This document shows, in pieces, positions 20,635 through 31,179 of a DNA stretch of 64,000 nucleotides (position 1 is the stretch's first letter; each line of letters opens with the position of its first letter). The notes under the pieces are model-generated. The model saw nothing but the letters and a program-made list of their open reading frames with translations, ran no database searches and had not been told where the DNA came from. The stretch is from Isoetes taiwanensis (lineage: Eukaryota > Streptophyta > Lycopodiopsida > Isoetales > Isoetaceae): positions 8,987,709 to 9,051,708 of the forward strand of contig JAJEKV010000002.1 in assembly GCA_021234155.1 (NCBI GenBank), in the 5' to 3' direction. Made by a program: the position numbers and the translations under genes.

Positions 20635-20780
20635 CCATATGACCATAATGATAATCAAATTGATCTTTGAGGAGTATTTGGATGTGCGCTCTTATGCTTA
20701 GGCAGGTTGCTTCACTTGGTGGGTCTCTGCTTATCTGCTGAGATTTTATTCTTATCTTTGGATTTACTTTTTCCATTCAA
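20635..20780 (+). mobile_element. LINE 3' fragment
   Basis: GGAGTATTTGGATGTGCGCT, then CTTATGCTTAGGCAGGTTGC and GAGATTTTATTC, matches the 3' region of the LINE at 15880-15975 at roughly 85-90 percent. There is no coding part and no poly(A). Confidence 0.7.
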
Positions 20781-21500
20781 CCTTGTGCAATACTGGTATT
20801 TTGAGCAAAAATTATGGCTGTGATTTTGCTATAACACCTATTTAAATTAATTCTACCAAATAGAAATCAGTCAATGACACGTATTTGGAAGAGCCTTATA
20901 GATTTGACAGAGCCTGCTGGCTCTTATGCTTTGAATATATGGAAGCTCAAGTGCAGTTTCGAATAGGTGGAAGCTTGGGTTCAACTTCGAATTTTGGGGA
21001 AGCACCTATGTCAAATATTGGCTGCAAGCTCATGATTCCTGGTGGACAAAATAAGGTTATTAGATAATACCATGTGATCCAGGTTTCATAAATATTTTTT
21101 ATGCTGCTTTGATGTATGAAAATGCGAAGGCATAATTGATAGTATTCTGAATATTAGGATTCAAGTTTGAACATTAAGATATGATTCTAAACTGAATGAT
21201 TTAATCTTGATCAAAAGATGCCAATATAGTGGTAATTGCTATAAACTTGGTCACCCTTTCAACTTTTTCCATTTTGGGACAAAAATGAACAAACATCGTG
21301 CACGCACAATGCCATTAAAACCTTCCTTTATTGCAGTGTTTTGGACATCTATAGGACTCCTGTTCTTAAGATCACTTATGAAATTCATGTAGCTCTTTGG
21401 TCGGAATATGAAAAACTCGTGTTCCCAATCAGATGAAAGAGAGCTACAAAAGTACCTGAACTGAATGAGTGTATGAATGATATTAATATGTTTAAAAGGG
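20781..21500. other. No gene recognised
   Basis: AT-rich sequence with short ORFs only (20885-21067, 21207-21392), none recognised. Confidence 0.3.
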
Positions 21501-21507
21501 ATTTTAC

Positions 21508-21630
21508 AGGTGCAAACTCAGTAGAACAATCTCTATAAGGAGTGAATGGCGAACACAATTCCTTCACATCATTTAGGAATATAGTAGGTGCAAACTCATG
21601 AGGACAATCTCTATAAGGAGTGAATGGAAC
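21508..21630 (-). repeat. 77-base tandem repeat encoding PFTPYRDC-x-x-EFAP
   Basis: GGTGCAAACTC...CAATCTCTATAAGGAGTGAATGG occurs at 21509 and again at 21586. On the minus strand both copies read FTPYRDC followed by EFAP, within an open frame at 21663-21385. A repetitive protein remnant is possible; the family is not recognised. Confidence 0.6.
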
Positions 21631-21670
21631 CAGCCTTTTCAGTCGGTCCACTAAAGTATACAAAGGAACA

Positions 21671-21885
21671 TGTAACGTTCCTAACCGACATGCCCTTAAT
21701 CAACTGGGCAAAACCGTCTAGACATTTATGAGTAGTCGCTTCTACCCATTTATGCCAAAGAAATCTGAACGCCCCCACGTGCATTATCAAGGTTCGAATA
21801 CTGAGCGTCTACCATGGACCCAAGCATACCTCTCACACTAGAACTATGCTCGCCCCCGAAAGCATCCAAGGCTATACCATGTCAC
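21671..21885 (+). repeat. ~200-base dispersed repeat, copy 1
   Basis: Begins TGTAACGTTCCTAACCGACA and contains ATGAGTAGTCGCTTCTACCC and AAAGCATCCAAGGCTATACC. Related copies lie at 36265-36500 and 45712-45885, always in the plus orientation and always beside chromovirus integrase sequence. The TGTAACG start suggests the end of an LTR, either of this family or of a second one. Confidence 0.65.
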
Positions 21886-21939
21886 TATGATTACCAAGTC
21901 TTTGCAAATTACCCACCGTAATTTATCGCGGCACAAAAT

Positions 21940-22400
21940 AGACGTATAAAGATGCAAATAAGAGACGAGACCACTTGAATTTCAAAAAGGGGATTATGTG
22001 TTCTTGACGATTAATCCCAAGCAGAGCTCAATCGGCATTTAAAAGTGCAGGAAATGGGCCCCTAGGTATGCGGTCCGTATGAAATTTTGGAACGATTGAT
22101 TGGCTAGGTGGCTTACAAGTTGAGTTACCCTCGCACTTGAAAGTACATAACGCTTTCCATGTGAGTAACTTGAGGAAGTATGTTTTTGATCCTTCCCATA
22201 TGCCGGGGACGATGATTTAGTAAGGTGGAGAACTTTCTCTGCACTCTCACCGTAACGTATTCATGAGAGGAAACCCGCCGCTTAAGGAGGCTAACAATAC
22301 TTGGATATTTTTGGTTCAATGGGCTGGTTGTCCTGAGGAAGATGCCACATGGGAAGATGCCAATTGGATTCTTGTGAGTTTCCGGAGATGCGCCCATGAG
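21940..22400 (+). pseudogene. Ty3/gypsy integrase C-terminus and chromodomain
   Basis: Broken frames give RPLEFQKGDYVF, RINPKQSS, KVHNAFHVSNLRKYVFDP, then WIFLVQWAGCPEEDATWEDA. That is the GPY-type tail of a retroviral-like integrase followed by a chromodomain, which marks a chromovirus. Several frameshifts make it non-coding. It runs directly into an LTR, as expected for the 3' end of pol. Confidence 0.8.
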
Positions 22401-22407
22401 GAGAGAC

Positions 22408-23918
22408 TGTAACGGACCTAGGATTTTGAGGTACATTGTGGAATTATTTTATTTAAAGGATGCAAAGGAATAATAAGTAAAATATTATGCATGCAGAGTA
22501 TGTTAACAGTTAGTTTTTAGTTAGTAAGGTAATAGTAAAGTTAGGTTAAAAATTAGAGCTAAGCTATAGGTTAAATTAAATGTCAAGGGTTAGTTTGGAA
22601 CAAGGAGTTTGGCTGGGAATTTGTTTAAGATTAAGGGCTAAGTTAAGGAGGGGTATGCCGATGGATATAAGCTATTTAAGAATACGACATGGGTAGCCTA
22701 GTGAGTTAGCTAGTTATTTATTAAAAAAAACCTTTGGAATTAGTTAAACTAAAGAGGGGTAAAATACAAATCGTGGGTGTTATGTATGGAGGAAATTGGT
22801 AACGGAAGCATAATGATAGTTAGAATGCCGTAGATTAAACTTTATTAAAGTCTTAAATATAGCTAGTAACTCACAGTTAGCTTAATCTTTGAAAAGTGGT
22901 AGATGTTTATCTTTTATTAAAATGGCAATGGTTGCATATTGTAGTATTGAGGCGATAATAATTAGTGAGTCATGGTTGGACTTTTTCTTGCTACGTAAAG
23001 TGTGTCTTATGGAATTTAATTGACGTTGAGCTTGTTAAGGCATGTGTTACGATGTTAATAAATTGTAAGAATTTATCTATGGTGTAATTCTTTGATATAG
23101 ACTCGGGCCGAGTCTAGGTGCCATAATCTAGACTCGCTGGTTTTGCACAAAAAAAAATGTTAATGTTACTATTTGAACATCGCATTGGTACCAGAAGGTA
23201 CAACGCCATGCACGCTATGGTCCTCCAATGCCGGACGCAAGCGTGGATGGGTGTGTACACACGCGGGTTACCCCCGCTTACGCCACGGCCCCGACGGAAG
23301 TTGACCTTTTGCTCGCACTCCGCAGGAATATTGGCTGCAAATGTAGATGCTTTGGTGCTTGGCTATTGTATATGTGGTTTTTCAATGTTGGAATCTGTTG
23401 CAATGGCTATGTTTGGTAAAATTATGCATTGTGGTTATGCTTGTTGGATTAATTACCTGATTGCGGGCTTAGGTTATGGTAAGGCTACGCTATTGTTCTA
23501 AGTTAATGCTTTGTGATTATTAATGCTAGATATGACCTAGATCCCCATCCCCACTTAGTCCGTGTGACTAACCCCGCGGTTAATGGTGTAAGCGAGGTGC
23601 AAGACGCCCGTAGAGTAGCCAAGCTTCGGAAAAGCGAGGGTAGATGCGTGTGGATCGCTGTTCAATTAACTTGACTATTATTGTTATTATATATGGGATT
23701 GAAGTTAATATTATTTTAAAGCTTTGGGTGTTGTGTGAAGTTTTGCTGAGTAATGGCAAGAATAATTTTATTTGGGACCTTAGAGCATGTATAAAGATTA
23801 AATTCTTTACCTAAGTATGCATGTATCAATTCTTGAGTTCCTAAGGTTAAGTAGATCCAACGGTAGAGATCGATGGGATTTCCAGTTGCCGAGAGGTTAA
23901 CTGGCCAGGCCCGTCACA
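22408..23918 (+). mobile_element. Ty3/gypsy LTR, 1.51 kb, internally deleted
   Basis: Starts TGTAACGGACCTAGGATTTT right after the chromodomain and ends GGCCCGTCACA two bases before a primer-binding site, so it has the TG...CA ends of an LTR. A TATTTAAG promoter-like box lies near 22672. Compared with other copies (25040-26226, 43180-44165, 39595-42095), about 0.9 kb is missing at 22500/22501; the undeleted LTR would be about 2.4 kb. Confidence 0.8.
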
Positions 23919-23920
23919 GT

Positions 23921-23932
23921 TGGTATCAAAGC
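23921..23932 (+). other. Primer-binding site for initiator tRNA-Met
   Basis: TGGTATCAAAGC differs by one base from TGGTATCAGAGC, the common plant retrotransposon PBS complementary to initiator methionine tRNA. It lies two bases after the LTR end. Confidence 0.85.
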
Positions 23933-24006
23933 AAAGTTCTGGTTAGTGGATTATGAGATTTTTGATTATTGATGATATTTGCTATGATTCCAGATTCTTG
24001 TAGAGA

Positions 24007-24990
24007 TGAGTTCTCCAGGAGGATCCCCAGGAGGAGTTGGACAGGCTGGTGGAGTTGGACCTAGTGGAACCCCTGATGTAGCCGATATCTTACAAAGTAT
24101 CCAAAGAAGTGTTGCAGCAAGAGTGCGCCGCAAACAAAAGACAAAGAAATGACAAGGCAAAGGGAGAAGGTGCCAAGGACACTAAGAGGGAAGTATTTAC
24201 TGGAGAAAATGTTACAGGGGATGATGACTCATGGCTTCGTGGGGTTGAGTTTTATTTTAAACTCATCAATGCCGGCGACTCGCTAAAGCCGTGATTGGCC
24301 GTGCAATGTTGGGTGGATTTGCTAGAGTATGGTGGGAGAATTATTTTATGACATAAATAAGGTTGCAGTGGCGTGCAACTTGGCAAGAGTTTAAGATCGC
24401 TTTGAAGGACACTTTATGCCTTCCTGATACAAAGTAGACAAGATGAATGAGTTATTGACCCCCATACGTAAAGGACAAAGTATGAATATAATGAAAAGTT
24501 CATAAGGTTGCAAAGATTATTGTCCTTTGAGGATAAGGAGAAGCTTTGTGCTCGATTTGTGAAGGGTTTGCAGTTGATATTAAGGGCACAAATGTCGTGT
24601 GTCCTATAAGAACTGAGGAGGTATTCGTAATTGCTAAGAACCGTGAATCTGATCTAGGAGAAGGCAACCTTGAGAATGCTAAGAAGAGACAAGCTTCTTC
24701 CACATGGCGACCGGGTGGATCTACGAGTAGAGGTAGATTCCTAGCAGGGTGGCATGGTCGCATTGCAGCCGCTAGTATGCGTGAGGGCGGTCAAAGTCGA
24801 GGATCTCTACCATGTATGCACCTTTGAATGATGAAACTAGGGAGAAGTGTATCAATTAATGAGAATCGATGCAAGTTGGTCATTATGGACGAGATTGTCC
24901 AAGAAGGTGGATGGATAGTACCGCCTCGCCTACATGTTCTCAACGGGAGGGGCAAACAAACCAAAGGTCCAGTCGAATTCTAGTGATACT
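24007..24990 (+). pseudogene. Ty3/gypsy gag, frameshifted
   Basis: ATG at 24007 opens a glycine/proline-rich leader (MSSPGGSPGGVGQAGG) ending in DILQSIQRS. The capsid part follows after a frameshift (VFTGENVTGDDDSWLRGVE, FYFKLINAG, GGFARVWWENYF). A zinc-knuckle remnant MQVGHYGRDCPRR near 24869 keeps the H and last C but has lost the first two cysteines. Stops interrupt every frame. It lies 3' of an LTR and PBS, the normal gag position. Confidence 0.75.
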
Positions 24991-25039
24991 TATGGACGGG
25001 AGCCAAGGTAGAGGAAATGCAGCGCGGGCAAATGTGAGT

Positions 25040-26226
25040 GGTCGCGAGGTTTTGGGACAATACTTTGGGAGCTGTTGGAGTGCAGAGGGAGCAGTTTTGA
25101 TTCCGTGTGGGGATCAAGACTTACACCGGGTTTTCTAGTGTAGCATTTCTTGCTTAAATTTGTGGTTATGCATCTAGCCCGAATAGAATTGGATTGTATG
25201 AGCATGGTTGTTAACATGAACGCATCGCCATGAATAGTGATTCTTTAATAATGAAATAATTGGGTTTGCATGGTCGGGCAAAAACTAACTCAATATTTTT
25301 CTCAAATTTCCATCATGGTAATAGTAAGAGGTGTGACTATAATCCGTGATAGAGGAAGCCGGGATGGGTTAGATTGGTTAGATGTCCAAGAATGGGTTAA
25401 AATAAAGAGATGAAGATGAACTAGCAAAGACAAGGAATTTTTCTTGCATGCAAAGCAAGTAGCCTGTGATGATCTTGTCGAATGGAAATGCCTCAAAAGT
25501 ATGGGAATCACCCCTCAAATGGGCCGATTTGTGCCTTTAGAAGGCCGAAATGTGGAAAGAATGCAAAAATCCAAGATTGAGTAGAATTTGGCTATGAATA
25601 ACCCGATCTTGGTGGCTGTAAAACCGACTAAAACCAACCGATTCGCAAAGGCTGGCAAGTAGGTCAAATGATCCGTAAAAGCTATAAGGAAGTGAAAAAC
25701 GGAAAGTTTTATGTGCTTTCCCCGATTGATCTCGACGGCCCGAGGCCAACCGGTGAGTCGCAGTCGAGGCCGCGTTTCCTGTTAAACACACGTTATGTTA
25801 AAAGGCAGATAAAAATGTTAACAGTTAGTTTTTAGTTAGTAAGGTAATAGTAAAGTTAGGTTAAAAATTAGAGCTAAGCTATAGGTTAAATTAAATGTCA
25901 AGGGTTAGTTTGGAACAAGGAGTTTGGCTGGGAATTTGTTTAAGATTAAGGGCTAAGTTAAGGAGGGGTATGCCGATGGATATAAGCTATTTAAGAATAC
26001 GACATGGGTAGCCTAGTGAGTTAGCTAGTTATTTATTAAAAAAAACCTTTGGAATTAGTTAAACTAAAGAGGGGTAAAATACAAATCGTGGGTGTTATGT
26101 ATGGAGGAAATTGGTAACGGAAGCATAACGATAGTTAGAATGCCGTAGATTAAACTTTATTAAAGTCTTAAATATAGCTAGTAACTCTGTTGTTAGCGAA
26201 TCTTTGAAAAGTGGTAGATGTTTATC
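25040..26226 (+). mobile_element. LTR fragment (5' and middle part), following gag directly
   Basis: 25040-25814 matches the part of the LTR deleted from the 22.4-kb copy and present at 43.3-44.2 kb. 25815-26226 then matches 22501-22911 at about 98 percent. The LTR sequence abuts decayed gag on the left and stops abruptly at 26226, where minus-strand RNase H sequence begins. Both edges are recombination junctions. Confidence 0.75.
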
Positions 26227-26870
26227 ACATTTTCTTTGCCAGGTTGATATTCAATTTCAAAATCATACTCTTCCCTTAGTTGCATCCATCTCCTTTGCCT
26301 ATTATTCAAATATGGTTGTTTTGCAAAATACTTCAGATTTTGGTGGTCAGTCTTCAAAAATAAATGACGACCCAGCAAATAATGTCTCCATACCCTCAAG
26401 GCATGGATAATGGCCAACATTTCTAGATCATGCACTGGGTAATTTTGTTCAGCAGGAGACAACTTACGGGATATGTAAGCACAAACTCCTACCATCCTCG
26501 GCAGTTAGAAGACTCCTCCGATAGCTTTTCCAAGCATCGCGACTACATGGAAGGGTACATTCATATCCGAATCCTTAAAACTGTGCACTAATCAAAACAT
26601 CCTTTAACTTTTTGTAAACTTTCCCCGACAACTATCAACCGATGGAAATCATTCTTCTTACCCCCAGCAAAGAAGTCAAAGGAGCCGCAATCTTTGCAAA
26701 TTTAGGAACAAATTTGCGGTAATAACCCGCTAATCCCAAAAATGATCTTTACCTCCTTCACCGCCTTTGGTGTGGGCCAATCCCTAACCGCCTCAACCTT
26801 TAGAAGGATCCGCCCAATCCCTTCTTCAAAATAACATGCCCAAGGTATACCAACCTAGTTTGTGCATAAC
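26193..26870 (-). pseudogene. Ty3/gypsy reverse transcriptase end and RNase H
   Basis: On the minus strand, 26495-26193 reads VCAYISRKLSPAEQNYPVHD, LEMLAIIHALRVWRHYL and FLKTDHQNLKYF, a textbook RNase H domain of Ty3/gypsy pol. Upstream (26870-26500) decayed RT appears as VEAVRDWPTPK and similar pieces. Frameshifts separate the two. The orientation is opposite to the neighbouring LTR and gag. Confidence 0.85.
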
Positions 26871-29448
26871 GATAGTTAATGTTATAGATTAAACCATTAT
26901 TATCTCTAATATATAATTGTAATATGGAGGACAAGGGGGCAGCTTAAATGTAGCTAATTTAAGATACTTTTATGTTTAGAATTGTTGACGTGTAAGCACG
27001 AAAATTTTGAAGAATACAGGATTTTCCTCGAAGTCGCTAGGAACGCTCTAGAACATCCAAATTTCTTTTTTTTTCTCGAGACGCCGACTTAGAGTTCTCG
27101 AGGCTTCGGACATGGACTCGAGAGATCTCAACTCATCCTGGTTTCTTTATATAAGAAGGCAGAGTGGCCTCAGCTGAACCGGCTCCGCCAAGGCTCTCGC
27201 CGATAACTTCGGCCAAAGACCTTTAAGAGAGATTAAAAGATCCTTCGCCGCTAGACCGCATTTTTGAAAACTGATACATTGACAGTGTTTTGTTGATGTT
27301 TGTGGTCGAACCATGTTTACACATTAATCCATGAATCAAATTCAAAGCGCCCGCGCCCAGCTGGCATGTCTCCTCCGCCTAAGGAAGGATCCAATGCCTA
27401 TTTTAGGGTCAAAGGATCCCTTTGTTTTTGATTGTGTGAAGGCTGGCTGGCTCAGATTTGCAAAACCATTATCCGGTGCCGCCTAACTTCATACACCGTT
27501 GGTGTACTTTGGAGCAGATGACCAAATTTATGGCTTGTGTTTTGTTTGTTTCAGATTCTCCCGTGCGTGATAAAAATTGCTTTCGTAAAACCGGAAATCA
27601 AAACCCTACTTTGTGTAAAAATATAAATCCCATAAATCTTCATCTACCGCCCTAGGATGGCTGCAAACAACGAATTGTGTGATCAATCCTAAGTGAATCT
27701 ACAGCCTTTGCTTTGATCCGCGCCGGCCCAGGGTGAAGATGGGGATCATAGAAAGAATCAAGGAGATCGAGACCGAAATGGCCCGTGACGTAAGAATAAA
27801 GCAACAGTAAACTATTGAATTGCCATCGTGAGAACAAATTGTAGATTGAACATTCTTTGCGCCCCGATATATCTATTCATCTTCCCTAGTGATATCCTCC
27901 ATTTTTATATAATGCTAGCGTAAAAGCAAATAGTAGCATGGTCGATTGCAGGAGTAATATTTCTTCTACAAACATAGATTTTGGAGCACATTAGGTCGAA
28001 ATTGTAACCTTATACTCAAAAGTGGATAATGCATCTTGCCTTTTTTGCGTATCACTTAGGTCACCAAAGCCAAACTTGCAAAGCTCGTGACTCCGCTTAT
28101 TGAACCACCAAAAGCTTTCAGCATTCTTATCGAATTGTGTATTACATTGGGGGATGATTGCAAAAAATCGGGCTTTTACTAATCTGAAGTTCCAAAGGGA
28201 CCAAGGGAGTCGAGATGGCTTTGAAGTCACCAAGTTTGGTCATGGTCGTGGTCGCTCTTATTGGTTTTCCAAGGTTGTTGTGAGAGCTTATTAATTGTTA
28301 CTAATGGCCTCTCTTCATGACAAAGGTGGGAAAATCTACACTATTGACGCTACTCACTGGGACACACTCGAGGCGTTTCATACGAGTTTACTACCCCTCA
28401 CATGTATTCCCGATCATAATTCATGGGATCTCCCCGGTATCATTGAGGGTGCTTCCCAAGGAAAAGGTCGGGGACGCAATGTATAACTGATTTTGAATTG
28501 CATATCAAATCTCATTGATGAAGTACAACGATTATAATATTGTATTGTATGACCGAATGCAAATACATCTTCCTTTGCAGTTATAGTTATGGCCGATGAT
28601 GTCGGAAGTGGAACCGAGATTGATTGAACAAGTTGACTTCTTATTTTTTTAAGTCTCACTCAACTTTTTAGCCCTAAATTGACCTCGGTTTTGTTATAAA
28701 AATCATCTTTGCCATACATAAGAATTTCTGGGCCCTTCAATATGCTTAGCATGAAGGATCAAGCAAGAGGGATGTGTTTAGGAACAAGAGAAACATGATG
28801 GTGTTATGTAAACAACTAACAAAGAAGAAAGAAATATAGGCTTAAAGATCCGGCGAGACAAAGCCATGTGGCGAATCATACAAATAAATCATACAAACGA
28901 TAATGTCACATGCAAAATGATGCAATGAGTTCAACTATTGCTTCTATTATTGAGAGGGGACATGCAAAATGACCCAACGAAAGCTCAATCAAGGTTCCCA
29001 TTATTGAGGGGAAAACTATAGCAAAAACCTCGTGGTAAGAGAATCCATTATAAACTTCCAATGCACGCCAATGTAATGAGCCCCGCATAAGTTACATCAA
29101 CCCGCATCAAACTATGTAGTATCAAGATCAAACTATGTATTATCGCTTGCACTCGCGGGCAAACAAGAAGGCAATAGAAAAAGGGCTTCCACTTTTTGTG
29201 AGGCATGCCACGTGAACATCGAGGCATCGTAAAAGGTATTACTAAAAAGCTTATATTCGGTGACATCGGTGCTGGTATTACTAAAAAACTTATACTCAAT
29301 TACACTGTTTAACTCCATTTCTTTTGTTACCCCATGGATAACCACCAGTGGCAGCATATGGTGAAATGATAACACTCCACGTAATTAGATCAATTTGTCA
29401 AATGTCAACTCTAAAGCCGACGATAGAAGCTCCATCTCGTTGGCAACA

Positions 29449-29449
<1 letters not shown>
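26871..29449. other. No gene recognised; possible LTR-like promoter segment
   Basis: 26871-27000 resembles decayed LTR. 27000-27300 is GC-richer and contains a TATA-like box. 27900-28700 has plus-strand ORFs (28100-28294, 28295-28486) without recognisable domains. Short imperfect tandem repeats occur near 28908-29000 (ACATGCAAAATGA) and 29235-29300 (GGTATTACTAAAAA, 38-base period). Confidence 0.3.
27146..27155 (+). promoter_or_regulatory. TATA-box-like TTTATATAAG
   Basis: Followed by AAGGCAGAGTGGCCTCAGC in a GC-rich context, which resembles promoters of LTR elements. No LTR boundary or gene could be tied to it. Confidence 0.3.

Positions 29450-29524
<75 letters not shown>
29450..29524 (+). 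repeat. (GATA)n microsatellite, about 18 units
   Basis: About 75 uninterrupted bases of GATA. On the minus strand it reads as an SIYLSIYL protein repeat inside a chance ORF (29641-29411). Confidence 0.98.
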
Positions 29525-30745
29525 AGATGTTTTTGATTTTTCTAGAGCCATGATAGAATGGTCAAACAAACTATTTTCCATTTCAACTTGCAAATTTAAA
29601 CATTGCTCCAGTTGGTTATATAATTTGTCAATGCCTATCATAATATGCTCCCTTCATTATCATTAACATTAAGCTCATGAGAAAATTCTAGTTTGGTAGG
29701 CCCCACAACTCCCTCAAAATTCATTTCATGTAAACAAACTTCGTAGCCATTTGCAAGTCCACTGTGGTGGCTAACAATTTTAGCCAAGCTGTTACGGCCC
29801 ATACATGCCTTCTTTCCCCTTGAATCAACATTGAGATTATGTGCTCATTTATTAAGATTATTGTAGCAAATTAGGTAGGGGTGACATCTAAATATGACAT
29901 GTACTCTATTCTTTTAAGCATCTAGTTACGAAAGTCTTTAACTTCCCGAAATTTATTGCTATTTTTAAAGACATTTGAGCAAACTCCTTAATCATTTGTG
30001 TTGACCAAAGTACAAGGAGGACGGGCCAAGGATAAGTACTTGTAGTCTTAAATATAGATATTAACCTTGTTGTTAGTGAATCTTGGAAAGGTGTAGATAA
30101 TTATCTTTTATTTAATGGTGATAGCTGCATATTGCATTATTGAGGTTATCATAATTAAGTTTTCGCTTTTCCTTGCTCTTAGTGATAAGTTCTAGCCCAA
30201 TTTTGATCATATGGCGCGAGAACTTTAACATCATCATATTATCATCTATGTTTTGCAAAAAAATCAATCTTGCCTCAGTTGGACAAAGACCGGAAATAGA
30301 TCCCATGAGGAAATGTAAAGTGTAATCGACAAATGAAATAGAACACCGGAAGTCCTTCTGGCCCCCAAAAGTGATCTTGCATTTTGTTGTTTGTTTGAAT
30401 AGTTAAACAAAGAAAGAACTTTTTGACGAGAACAATGTAGGGAAACACAAAGAAATGCAGAGACAGAAAACGCAGGAGATAGCCGTGGGAATACAAATGT
30501 AAATACCTAACAAAGTAACAAGGAGGATCTGCTGTATGGTCAAGATAACGACAACGGGAAAAACAACAAGGAAAAAAGGTGGTGGACAATAATGGCCCGA
30601 GAATATGGTCACAACAGAGAAACGCCGATGCAATTACGCTTGAACAATACAAAGGAAGCTAAGATATTCGCAAGACAAAATGAAAAGGAACGCCGGACAC
30701 GTGAGATATATAGTAAATGTTCCCGACTTAAAAGTGTACGTAAAA
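29525..30745. other. No gene recognised; small LTR fragment at ~30042-30165
   Basis: AGTCTTAAATATAGATATTA near 30047 to TTGAGGTTATCATAATTA near 30155 matches 22846-22965 of the LTR at reduced identity. The remainder gives only short, unrecognised ORFs. Confidence 0.45.
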
Positions 30746-30756
30746 GTTGGCGATCG

Positions 30757-31130
30757 TGAGATTCAACCTCCGCCGCAACACCAAAGATAGCGAGGGCCGC
30801 ACCCACCAACCTGTTAAGTGTACCAACATAAACCCCAAAAGCATGAGTAATGGAGGATCGCAAGATCCAAAGAGTAAAAAAGGCGGACGGAATAAGATAC
30901 GGACAGAGAGGCTCAGGTTCACCCGTACACCGGATAGCGAGGGCTAGACCCACCAACCGGTAAATTGACCACTATAAACTCAATCGATCGTGAAACCGCA
31001 AAAGTTGCATGAAAAGCACATTTGGCGAGATTGAGAAAGAGTATAAAGAGGACTAAAAGTTACGACGTAGAGGTTCCACCTCCGCCGCACACCGTGATAG
31101 CGAGGGCCAAATAAACCCACCAACTGGTAT
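30757..31130 (+). repeat. Three-copy tandem repeat, ~155-base period
   Basis: A conserved core of roughly GATAGCGAGGGC followed by ACCCACCAAC and TGGTA occurs near 30785, 30938 and 31099. Each is preceded by a GAG.TTC.ACCTCCGCCG-like block (near 30759, 30912 and 31071). Spacing is about 152 and 160 bases. The middle copy has lost part of the CTCCGCC block. Confidence 0.75.
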
Positions 31131-31179
31131 CCCAATTCACCGACACTCAAAAATACAGGAAGGAGAATAAAAATACAAT

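Noticed and set aside
27146-27300. Promoter of an integrated pararetrovirus
   Set aside because: Only a TATA box and GC-rich leader were seen; no viral movement, coat or RT sequence is next to it.
28100-28486. Two adjacent plus-strand ORFs as a gag or host gene
   Set aside because: No recognisable motif, and frames are broken on both sides.
29411-29641. Minus-strand ORF with an SIYL protein repeat
   Set aside because: It is only the translation of the GATA microsatellite.
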